Part shown: positions 1 to 5,537 of the stretch, in pieces | Layout: every line of letters starts with the position of its first letter | Numbering within the stretch: the stretch's first letter is position 1 | Source: Verrucomicrobiota bacterium | GTDB taxonomy: Bacteria > Verrucomicrobiota > Verrucomicrobiia > Opitutales > Opitutaceae | Reading direction: 5' to 3' | Assembly: GCA_023391285.1 (NCBI GenBank) | Contig: JAEWBF010000004.1 | Location: forward strand, 1 to 6,528 | Length of the DNA stretch: 6,528 bases | Notes under the pieces: generated by a model | The model's input: only the letters and a program-made list of their open reading frames with translations | Database searches by the model: none | Told to the model about the DNA's origin: nothing | Program-made: the position numbers and the translations under genes

Positions 1-66
1 GAGGTGGACGCGGCGGGGGTGTTGGCGGGCGGATGGTGAGGCGGCGGGGTCGGGAGACCCCGCTCT
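1..66 (-). other. Open in-frame continuation after the oxidase stop codon (possible start of a lost or separate CCG domain)
   Basis: Read on the minus strand in the oxidase frame, the 66 bases after the TGA at 69-67 contain no further stop. They encode a Pro/Ala/Ser/Arg-rich linker-like stretch ending in Arg-Arg-Val-His-Leu at the window edge. By hand count, 15 of the 22 codons from the TGA to the edge end in C, against 11 of 22 in each of the other two frames, and C-ending codons are what the oxidase gene prefers. In full-length YdiJ-type oxidases a short hydrophobic strand of the Val-x-Leu-Phe type opens the C-terminal CCG domain at about this point (from memory of the family). The stretch could instead be ordinary intergenic sequence. 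Confidence 0.4.
44..63. repeat. Perfect GC-rich hairpin just after the oxidase stop
   Basis: The plus strand reads GCGGGGT (44-50), CGGGAG (51-56), ACCCCGC (57-63): a perfect 7-bp stem with a 6-base loop. On the minus strand it begins three bases after the oxidase TGA. No run of T follows in that direction, so it is not a canonical intrinsic terminator, although a terminator lacking a U tract is possible. The core GGTCGGGAGACC is self-complementary apart from its centre and resembles palindromic intergenic elements that I associate with Opitutaceae (recollection, not searched). Confidence 0.65.
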
Positions 67-2280
67 TCAGTGGGTGGTATGCCAGCGGCGGAGCGTGGTG
101 GGTGGGAGCGTGGGGAGACTGCGTCCGGGGGCGAAGTGGAGGAGGCGTTTGATGAGGGGAGCGGTAAGTGGAGACGTGACGACGAAGTTGTGGAGTGATG
201 GAGTGAGGGCGCCGAGAGCGGTGAGGCGGGAGAAATTCGCGACGAGGCGGGAGCGGAGGGAGGCGCCGCGGGCGTCGTGGAAGTGTTGCTGCCATTCGGC
301 TTTGAGGCGGGCCATGTCGACGTTGGCGGGGCACTCGGATTTGCAGCCCTTGCAGGAGATGCAGAGCTCCATCACCTCGGCGATTTCGTCGCGGTTCCAG
401 GGGTTGGACGGATCGTGTGGGTAGGTGAGGAGGTGGCGGAGCATGTTGGCGCGGGCGCGTGTCGTGTCTTTTTCGTTACGCGTGGCCATGTAGCTCGGGC
501 ACATGGTGCCGCCCATGAGATGGGATTTGCGGCAGTCGCCGGAGCCGCTGCAGCGGTCGGCGGCGCGGACGACGCCCTCGGTGGCGGTGAAATCGAAATA
601 GGTGGGATAATCGGGCGAAGGGGTGTCGGGGCTGTTGCGCAGCGAGGTGTCCATCGGCGGCGCGTCGATGATTTTGCCCGGGTTGAGGATGTTGTGCGGA
701 TCGAAGGCGAGCTTCACGCGGCGGAGGAGCTCGTAGCAGGCGTCGCCGACCATGAAGCGGATGAATTCGCCGCGGAGGCGGCCGTCGCCGTGTTCGCCGC
801 TGAGGGATCCGCGGTATTTTTTGACGAGGGCGGCGACGTCGGTGGCGACGTCGCGAAACAGCTTCAGGCCCTCCGGGGTTTTCAGGTTGAAGAGCGGACG
901 GGTGTGGAGTTCGCCGGTGCCAGCGTGGCCGTAGTAAACGCACTCGATGCCGTGTTTGTCGCGCATGAGGGCGTCGAACTCCTCGATGTAGCGCGGGAGG
1001 TCGGCGGGGGCGACGGCGGTGTCTTCGACGTTTTCGCGCGGTTTGGCGTCGCCGGCGACATTGTTCATGATGCCCTGGCCGGCGCGGCGGAGATCCCAGA
1101 CGCGTTCGACGTCGGCGTCGCAGAGAGTTGGATACGCGTAGCCGAGTCCGGCGGCGCGCATGTCGGTGGCGATGGCTTCGAGGGTGGCGGCGGTTTCGGT
1201 GCGGGTGGGGCGGCGGATTTCGATGACCATGATGCCGCCGGGGTCGCCCTGGACGAAGAAGCGGTTGCGCGATTGCTCGATGTTGAGCTTCGTGCATTCG
1301 AGCAGATGGCGGTCGATGAGCTCGGCGGCGCTGGGGCGGTGAGGCAGCGCGACGAGCATGGCGCGGAGGGCTTCGTTGACGGAATGGAAATGCGCGCAGA
1401 GGAGGGCGGGCGGCGGTGGGAGCGGGTCGCAAGTGAGCTCGAATTCGACACCGACGAAGAGCGTGCCCTCGGAGCCGGCGATGAGGCGGCAGAGGTTGAA
1501 CGGGTTGTCCGACGTGGGATCGAAGACGGCGCAATCCATGAGGAGATCGAGCGCGTAGCCGGTGTTGCGGCGGGGGATCTCGGGCTTGGGGAAGTTGTCG
1601 CGGATGAGCTGGCGGTGGGACGCGTCGGAGAGGAGGTTGCGGATTTCGCGGTAGATGCGTGTTTCGAGCGAGTCGGGGGCGTGGCATTTGGCGGCGAATT
1701 CGTCGCGCGTGAGCGGACCGAAAGTGACTGCGGAGCCGTCGGCGAGGAAGCCGCGGGTGGAGACGAGGTGATCGCGGGTGGAGCCGTAAACGATGGAGTT
1801 GGAGCCGCAGGAGTTGTTGCCGACCATGCCGCCGATCATGGCGCGGGTGGCGGTGGCGGTTTCGGGGCCGAAGAGGAGACCGTGGGGGCGGAGGGCGAGA
1901 TTGAGTTCGTTGCGGACGACGCCGGGTTGGACGCGGACGCGGCGGTTGGCGGCGTCGATGGAGACGATGCGGTTTAGATGTCGGCCGAGGTCGACGACGA
2001 GGCCGTGGCCGACGGTTTGGCCGGCGAGGGAGGTGCCGGCGGTGCGCGGAATGAAGCCGAGGCGGTGTTGCGCGCAGAATTCGATGAGGGTGCGGACGTC
2101 GGCTTCGGTGCGTGGAAAGGCGACGGCGGCGGGGAGTTCCTGGTATTCGGAGGCGTCGGTGGCGTAGAGGATGCGGAGTGTGCGGCCGGTGTGGAGTTCG
2201 CCGGAGAGGCGGGCGGCGAGGGCGGAGAAGTCAGCGGGGGTTGGGGTGGGAGAAGCGATGGAGGCGGACGGGGCGGGCAT
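67..2280 (-). CDS. FAD-linked oxidase with Fe-S clusters (D-lactate/D-2-hydroxyacid dehydrogenase, YdiJ-like), lacking the C-terminal CCG domain
   Basis: This 737-residue flavoprotein probably oxidises a D-2-hydroxy acid (D-lactate, D-2-hydroxyglutarate or glycolate) and passes electrons through Fe-S clusters to the respiratory chain. The PCMH-type FAD-binding domain is at about 35-285, with PRTAGTSLAGQTVG (78-91), GNNSCGSNS (154-162) and AGSEGTL (268-274). The FAD-oxidase C-terminal domain runs to about 540, with YGHAGTGELHTRPL (450-463), GEHGDGRLRGEF (495-506) and FDPHNILNPGKI (526-537). The Fe-S part has C577, C583 and C594-Pro, then a canonical C640-x2-C643-x2-C646-x3-C650-Pro. Position 580, where a classical motif has Cys, is Ser; I recall Asn or Ala there in some relatives. 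The start is the only sensible Met ahead of the FAD domain, and no clear ribosome binding site precedes it. Full-length relatives have about 950-1020 residues with two CCG repeats; this protein ends in the linker before them. The family is certain; the substrate is not. Confidence 0.9.
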   Translation of the reverse strand: MPAPSASIASPTPTPADFSALAARLSGELHTGRTLRILYATDASEYQELPAAVAFPRTEADVRTLIEFCAQHRLGFIPRTAGTSLAGQTVGHGLVVDLGRHLNRIVSIDAANRRVRVQPGVVRNELNLALRPHGLLFGPETATATRAMIGGMVGNNSCGSNSIVYGSTRDHLVSTRGFLADGSAVTFGPLTRDEFAAKCHAPDSLETRIYREIRNLLSDASHRQLIRDNFPKPEIPRRNTGYALDLLMDCAVFDPTSDNPFNLCRLIAGSEGTLFVGVEFELTCDPLPPPPALLCAHFHSVNEALRAMLVALPHRPSAAELIDRHLLECTKLNIEQSRNRFFVQGDPGGIMVIEIRRPTRTETAATLEAIATDMRAAGLGYAYPTLCDADVERVWDLRRAGQGIMNNVAGDAKPRENVEDTAVAPADLPRYIEEFDALMRDKHGIECVYYGHAGTGELHTRPLFNLKTPEGLKLFRDVATDVAALVKKYRGSLSGEHGDGRLRGEFIRFMVGDACYELLRRVKLAFDPHNILNPGKIIDAPPMDTSLRNSPDTPSPDYPTYFDFTATEGVVRAADRCSGSGDCRKSHLMGGTMCPSYMATRNEKDTTRARANMLRHLLTYPHDPSNPWNRDEIAEVMELCISCKGCKSECPANVDMARLKAEWQQHFHDARGASLRSRLVANFSRLTALGALTPSLHNFVVTSPLTAPLIKRLLHFAPGRSLPTLPPTTLRRWHTTH

Positions 2281-2348
2281 TCGGGAGAAATGCTAGCGGG
2301 GGTTGGGGCGGTGGCGAGTGCGGGTGGGGGAGGAGGAGACCCCTTGAC

Positions 2349-2381
2349 GGAAGAGAAAGATGAAAGAGGAAAGAGAAAGAA
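2349..2381. other. Homopurine tract in the oxidase leader
   Basis: Thirty-two of 33 plus-strand bases are purine, the exception being T2361. The tract holds a direct repeat of AAGAGAAAGA at 2351-2360 and 2371-2380, that is, a 20-base period. On the oxidase coding strand this is a pyrimidine-rich stretch 69-101 bases upstream of the start codon. It lies between the DUF481 terminator and the oxidase start, where the oxidase promoter should be. I could not identify convincing -35/-10 boxes in it. Confidence 0.6.
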
Positions 2382-2418
2382 CGGTGGCGGGCGGAGGAGA
2401 AAGGGGACGGCGAGGCAC

Positions 2419-2445
2419 AAAAAAGCCCGCCGGAGAGAGCGGGCT
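2419..2445 (-). terminator. Intrinsic terminator of the DUF481 gene
   Basis: Read on the minus strand: AGCCCGC (2445-2439), an 8-base loop, GCGGGCT (2430-2424), then an unbroken T run through 2419. It is a perfect 7-bp GC-rich stem with a U tract, starting 25 bases after the TAA of the DUF481 gene. It marks the end of that transcript and implies that the downstream oxidase gene has its own promoter. On the plus strand there is no T run after the stem, so it acts in one direction only. Confidence 0.92.
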
Positions 2446-2470
2446 GGGAGGAAGGGGGATTTTGTCGCGA

Positions 2471-3508
2471 TTACTTCCAGGTGAGGACGAGGCGGGTGAA
2501 GTAGGACGTATCCAATTCTTCCACACCGAAGCCCGGCTCGCTGTTGTAATCGTTGCTGATGCCGATGCGGAGCTTCCACGCGGGGATGCTGAGCGGGATT
2601 TCGTAGAACGATTCGTGGGTGAGGCGGAAGTTACCGAAGTCGTCGAAGGTTGGGACGATGGAGAGGCGGTTGATGATGCGGGAGTTGGTGAACGTCCATT
2701 CGTGGTTGAGGCCGAGATCGAGACCGGCGCTGGAGACGTCTTCGCTGGCGGGGTTGCCGTAGCCTTCGTAGCGATACGAGATACCGGCGCGGCCCGTGAG
2801 CGTGTGGTTCGGCTCCTTGATGAAGTCGTAGCCGAGACCGACGGCGGAGACGTTGTAGAGATCGATGTCCTTCACGCGGTCGAAGCCGCCCTCGGTGCGG
2901 ACATACCACGAGCGTTTGCCGGAGAAGTTGTTGGCGTAGTCGACCCCGGCTTTGAATTCGTCGGCGGCTTTGACGTCGTCGGTGACCTGACGGTTGTAGG
3001 CGGTGTAGAACTGAAGCGTGTCGCGGTCGGTCTTGAGGGTGGCGCGGCCGCTGACCTGGGTGCCGAGCTGTTCGCTGTTGCCGGATTTGCCGGCGATGTC
3101 GACGGCGGCTTCGTAGGCCCAGGAGCGTTCGAGGGCGGCGATGCGCGGATCTTTCGCGCCGGCGGGCCAGATGGCGGCGATGCGGGGGACGGAGGTCGTG
3201 AGGCGGCCGTCGGCGCCGGAGATTTGGACTTCGCCGTTCTGGCTCGTGAGCGTGCCCTCGAGCACGGTGCCGCTCTCGAGGCGAACGGAGATGGGCTGGT
3301 CGGTGGTGATGCTGGTGACATCCGACTGCTTGATCGTGATGACGTCGGCGTAGGCTGTTTTCATGATGATGTGGCCCTCGGCGATCTTCTCGATTTCGCC
3401 GACGAGGCGGGCGCCGTTGTTCGTTTCCACGACATCGGCGTAAGCGCGCAGCGTGAGAATCGCAGCGGCGAGGCACAGGAGGGCGGTGCGGAGCGTAGTT
3501 CGGTTCAT
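2471..3508 (-). CDS. DUF481 family secreted outer-membrane beta-barrel protein
   Basis: A 345-residue exported protein. The start ATG at 3508 gives a classical signal peptide: basic MNRTTLR, hydrophobic core at about 8-20, and a probable signal-peptidase I site after AYA (residue 24). Residues 25 to about 115 form a small beta-rich module with two similar halves (roughly DVVETNNGARLVGEIEKI and ISVRLESGTVLEGTLTSQ), as often found ahead of DUF481. From about 126 to the end are alternating strands rich in aromatic residues, typical of the DUF481 barrel. The C-terminus is LVLTWK, so the usual terminal aromatic is next to last. The molecular function of DUF481 proteins is not established; outer-membrane location is inferred. 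No good Shine-Dalgarno sequence precedes the start. The gene ends with its own terminator and is divergent from the methyltransferase gene, so it is probably monocistronic. Confidence 0.87.
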   Translation of the reverse strand: MNRTTLRTALLCLAAAILTLRAYADVVETNNGARLVGEIEKIAEGHIIMKTAYADVITIKQSDVTSITTDQPISVRLESGTVLEGTLTSQNGEVQISGADGRLTTSVPRIAAIWPAGAKDPRIAALERSWAYEAAVDIAGKSGNSEQLGTQVSGRATLKTDRDTLQFYTAYNRQVTDDVKAADEFKAGVDYANNFSGKRSWYVRTEGGFDRVKDIDLYNVSAVGLGYDFIKEPNHTLTGRAGISYRYEGYGNPASEDVSSAGLDLGLNHEWTFTNSRIINRLSIVPTFDDFGNFRLTHESFYEIPLSIPAWKLRIGISNDYNSEPGFGVEELDTSYFTRLVLTWK

Positions 3509-3628
3509 GATGTTATAACGAAAAGGGTTCGAGCTAAGCGGTTCGTCTCCGGTGGTGCAACACGAGTTCCCGCGAAATTGAGCGGCTGCTCGACAAGGCG
3601 GAGCGGGCGCGATTGGTTCGCGCGACGG
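3509..3628. promoter_or_regulatory. Divergent intergenic region between the DUF481 and methyltransferase genes
   Basis: This 120-base spacer must hold the promoters of both divergent genes. I could not find convincing -35/-10 pairs in either direction. A 6-bp inverted repeat, GCGCGA (3607-3612) and TCGCGC (3618-3623) with a 5-base loop, sits five bases ahead of the methyltransferase ATG, where a ribosome binding site would be expected. It could affect translation or be chance in GC-rich DNA. Confidence 0.35.
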
Positions 3629-4546
3629 ATGTCTGGAAACGTTCAACGCCCTGCACTGATTCTTGCCGATCGCTGGCAGGAATACCGACTGATCGACTGC
3701 GGCGATGGTATGAAGCAGGAGCGGTGGGGCGAGTTCACGTTGGTGCGGCCCGATCCTCAAATCATATGGCCGCGGCATGGGAGAAATCCCGGTGCGCGGT
3801 GGGAAAACTGGGATGCGTTTTATCACCGCAGCGAGACGGGCGGCGGAAAATGGGAAATGAAGCGAGCGCTGCCGGAGTCGTGGAAAATCGGATACGAGCC
3901 GCTGGGGCTGACGTTCAAGATCCGGCCGACCTCGTTCAAGCACACGGGGCTGTTTCCGGAACAGGCGGTGAACTGGGAGTGGTTTAGCGGGAAGATCCGG
4001 GGGGCGAAAGCGGCGGGGCGCGAGGTGTCGGTGTTGAATCTATTTGGCTATACGGGAGCGGCGACGGTGGCGGCGGCGAAGGCGGGCGCGAGCGTGTGTC
4101 ACGTCGATGCGGCGGAAGGAATGGTGAAATGGTGTCGCGAGAATGCGGCGTTGAGCGGGCTCGCGGAGGCGCCGGTGCGGTATATCGTCGACGATTGCCT
4201 GAAGTTTGCGCGGCGGGAGTTGAAGCGCGGGCGGCGTTACGACGCGGTGATCATGGATCCGCCGACGTATGGGCGCGGGAGCACGGGGGAGATGTGGCGC
4301 TTGGAGGATCATTTGTGGGAGTTGCTGCTGGCGTGTCGGGAGCTGTTGAGCGAGCGGCCGGTGTTTTTCCTGGTGAATGCTTACACGGCGCGGCTGTCGC
4401 CGACCGTGGTGGCGAATTTGCTCGCGGAGTTGATGGCGGGTCGCAGCGGCGCGATTACGGCGGGCGAGGTGGGGTTGCCGATCCAGAGCGACGGGAAGGT
4501 GCTGCCGTGTGGGATTTATGGGCGCTGGGAGAGTGCGACGGGGTGA
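3629..4546 (+). CDS. Class I SAM-dependent methyltransferase (COG1092/RlmI-like, no PUA domain), target unknown
   Basis: A 305-residue Rossmann-fold methyltransferase. Motif I is VLNLFGYTGAATVAAAKAGA (135-154), the acidic end of strand 2 is HVDAA (158-162), an Asp pair follows at 188-189, and motif IV is MDPPTYGRG (209-217). The first ~100 residues are a family-specific cap (LIDCGDGMKQERWG at 21-34) rather than the PUA domain of RlmI. The position of the RlmI-type Ser-Cys-Ser motif is occupied by LVNAYT (248-253), with no cysteine. The motif IV and motif VI regions thus lack the nucleophilic cysteine expected of an m5C methyltransferase, which argues for another base or atom; this is inference. 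Such proteins are commonly annotated as rRNA methyltransferases by similarity alone. The frame is open far upstream, but that part is antisense to the DUF481 gene. ATG 3629 fits the family N-terminus, though no clear Shine-Dalgarno sequence supports it. Confidence 0.85.
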   Translation: MSGNVQRPALILADRWQEYRLIDCGDGMKQERWGEFTLVRPDPQIIWPRHGRNPGARWENWDAFYHRSETGGGKWEMKRALPESWKIGYEPLGLTFKIRPTSFKHTGLFPEQAVNWEWFSGKIRGAKAAGREVSVLNLFGYTGAATVAAAKAGASVCHVDAAEGMVKWCRENAALSGLAEAPVRYIVDDCLKFARRELKRGRRYDAVIMDPPTYGRGSTGEMWRLEDHLWELLLACRELLSERPVFFLVNAYTARLSPTVVANLLAELMAGRSGAITAGEVGLPIQSDGKVLPCGIYGRWESATG

Positions 4547-4551
4547 TGCTC

Positions 4552-4594
4552 AACCACGGATGGACACTGATGAACACGGATTGCGAACCACGAA
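4552..4594 (+). repeat. Dispersed-repeat fragment of the ACGGATGGACACTGATGAAC type
   Basis: Starting six bases after the methyltransferase stop, this stretch is built of short related words: AACCACGGA, TGGACACTGA, TGAACACGGA, then AACCACGAA. It differs in composition from the neighbouring genes. I recall the same kind of sequence scattered between genes in Verrucomicrobiota and Planctomycetota genomes; this was not searched. No coding function is apparent. Confidence 0.55.
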
Positions 4595-4616
4595 GTGAGA
4601 CGAATGAGGACGAGGG

Positions 4617-4645
4617 CGCTGCGCTCAGCGTCGTGAAGAATCGAG
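4617..4645. repeat. Degenerate copy of the TTCGCTGCGCTCAG repeat
   Basis: CGCTGCGCTCAG at 4617-4628 is identical to 4694-4705 in the neighbouring repeat. It is followed by GAAGAATC, the reverse complement of the GATTCTTC that opens that repeat. The stretch looks like two halves of the element in opposite orientation, or a rearranged copy. Confidence 0.4.
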
Positions 4646-4684
4646 TGAACGCTTTGGCGTGACAGCCACCGGTGTAGGTCCAAA

Positions 4685-4713
4685 TGGATTCTTCGCTGCG
4701 CTCAGAATGACAG
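4685..4713. repeat. Dispersed repeat GGATTCTTCGCTGCGCTCAG-AATGACAG
   Basis: This 29-base sequence reads, on the other strand, as CTGTCATTCTGAGCGCAGCG followed by AAGAATCCA. I recognise this as a widespread short intergenic repeat seen in several phyla (recollection). It lies 50 bases upstream of the SIS gene start. Together with 4552-4594 it makes the spacer between the methyltransferase and SIS genes a repeat island. Confidence 0.55.
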
Positions 4714-4727
4714 ATCGATCTTATAAC
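4712..4727 (+). promoter_or_regulatory. Palindrome AGATCGATCT followed by TTATAAC: possible control site of the SIS-kinase operon
   Basis: AGATCGATCT (4712-4721) is a perfect 10-base palindrome that runs directly into TATAAC (4722-4727), which resembles a -10 box. It lies 41-50 bases upstream of the SIS ATG. No acceptable -35 box is present 16-18 bases upstream, so a promoter is only weakly supported. An operator role for the palindrome is speculation. Confidence 0.25.
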
Positions 4728-4762
4728 GATTTCCTTGGAGACACCCGGCTGGAATTTTTCTC

Positions 4763-5488
4763 ATGAATCTTGCTGAAGCGTATTACAAACGGGCGAACGA
4801 GATGCTCGCGCGGGCGTGGGCGGCGAATGGGGAGACGATCGCGAAGCTGACGCCGATCGTCGGCGAGTCGATCGCGGGGGGCGGCGTGGTGCACACGTTT
4901 GGGAGCGGGCACAGCGAGTTGATTGCGCGTGAGATCATCGGGCGGGCCGGCGGACTGGTGTGTGTGAATGGGATCATCGATCCGACGGCGGGGTTTGTGG
5001 AGAACCTCGTGGGTTATGGGACGAAGCTCGTGGAGCGGCACGACCGGCAGTATCAATTGCGGGCGGGCGAGGTGATCGTCGTGATTTCGAATTCGGGGAA
5101 GAATTCGTCGCCGCTGGAAGTGGCGGCGTATGCGAAGAAGAAAGGACTGACGGTGGTGGGGCTGACGGCGCTGGCGATGTCGACCACGTATGCGACCGTG
5201 CATCCGGAAGGGAAGAAGCTGCACGAAGTGGCGGACTATGTTTTGGACAACGGCGGGGTGCCGGGAGATGCGATCGTGGAAGTGCGCGACGGGATCATGG
5301 CGGGGCCGACGTCGACGTTTATCGGGTGTTCGATTTTGAACTGGTTGATGCTGTCGGTCGTGGACTGGTTGAAGGCGAACGGACATCCGCTGCCGATTCT
5401 GCGGAGCCAGAATGTGCCGGGCTCGATCGAGCGGAATCGGGAGCTGGCGGAAAGATACAAAGGGCGATTGAGCCGGCAGCTGGCGTGA
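4763..5488 (+). CDS. SIS-domain sugar-phosphate-binding protein, UPF0309 family
   Basis: A 241-residue cytoplasmic protein with a single SIS (sugar isomerase) fold, of the type found in GmhA, MurQ and GlmS. The N-terminal helix (1-35) is followed by the phosphosugar-binding strand-loop VVHTFGSGHSELIARE (42-57) and the second loop VVISNSGKNSSPLEVA (106-121). C-terminal family motifs are LDNGGVPGDA (161-170) and AGPTSTFIG (180-188). Length matches UPF0309 proteins (about 245) and is longer than GmhA (about 195) but shorter than MurQ (about 300). The reaction is unknown; isomerisation, deamination or ether cleavage of an amino-sugar phosphate are candidates. ATG 4763 is well placed, with only a weak GGA nine bases upstream. 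The kinase gene follows 49 bases downstream in the same direction, so the two are probably co-transcribed and act on the same sugar (inference). Confidence 0.88.
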   Translation: MNLAEAYYKRANEMLARAWAANGETIAKLTPIVGESIAGGGVVHTFGSGHSELIAREIIGRAGGLVCVNGIIDPTAGFVENLVGYGTKLVERHDRQYQLRAGEVIVVISNSGKNSSPLEVAAYAKKKGLTVVGLTALAMSTTYATVHPEGKKLHEVADYVLDNGGVPGDAIVEVRDGIMAGPTSTFIGCSILNWLMLSVVDWLKANGHPLPILRSQNVPGSIERNRELAERYKGRLSRQLA

Positions 5489-5500
5489 GCGAGGTGAAAC

Positions 5501-5528
5501 GTTGCGCGGCGAGCGCGCAACCTACGGG
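5501..5528. repeat. REP-like palindrome between the SIS and kinase genes (copy 1)
   Basis: GTTGCGC (5501-5507), loop GGCGAGC, GCGCAAC (5515-5521), then CTACGGGG. The 7-bp stem is perfect and lies entirely in the gap between two co-directional genes, ending 16 bases before the kinase ATG. Bases 5509-5526 match 6495-6512 at 13 of 18 positions. There is no T run, so it is not an intrinsic terminator, but the hairpin could affect mRNA stability or relative expression of the two genes. Confidence 0.6.
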
Positions 5529-5537
5529 GATAAAACA

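Noticed and set aside
44..69. TGA plus hairpin as a selenocysteine insertion site (SECIS)
   Set aside because: The position lies in a Pro/Ala-rich linker where no catalytic Cys or Sec is expected, and the hairpin is closer to the TGA than I recall for typical bacterial SECIS elements. A nonsense change, true stop or assembly error is simpler.
277..1977. 566-codon open frame on the plus strand opposite the oxidase gene
   Set aside because: Its product is a Gly/Ala/Val/Glu-rich mirror of the oxidase codons with no recognisable domain. It is explained by the C-ending codon bias of the minus-strand gene.
3513..3518. TATAAC just upstream of the DUF481 ATG as a -10 box
   Set aside because: It is only a few bases from the start codon, so transcription would begin inside the gene, and no -35 match exists at proper spacing.
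2360..3628. Long in-frame upstream extension of the methyltransferase on the plus strand (total 728 codons)
   Set aside because: The extension is antisense to the well-supported DUF481 gene and its terminator, and is low-complexity. Family similarity begins at the ATG at 3629.
3509..3943. 145-codon in-frame N-terminal extension of the DUF481 gene
   Set aside because: It runs antisense through the methyltransferase gene and would bury the clear signal peptide that starts at 3508.
4547..4762. Possible small gene or RNA in the methyltransferase-SIS spacer
   Set aside because: The open frame reading through here continues from within the methyltransferase gene in another frame and ends in repeat sequence. 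No start with ribosome binding site, domain or stable RNA fold was recognisable.
5501..5521. Hairpin after the SIS gene as an intrinsic terminator
   Set aside because: There is no T run on either side. The trailing sequence is CTACGGGG.
5502..5537. TTG at 5502 as the kinase start
   Set aside because: It would translate the REP-like hairpin into an arginine-rich extension. The ATG at 5538 gives the conserved N-terminus of the family.
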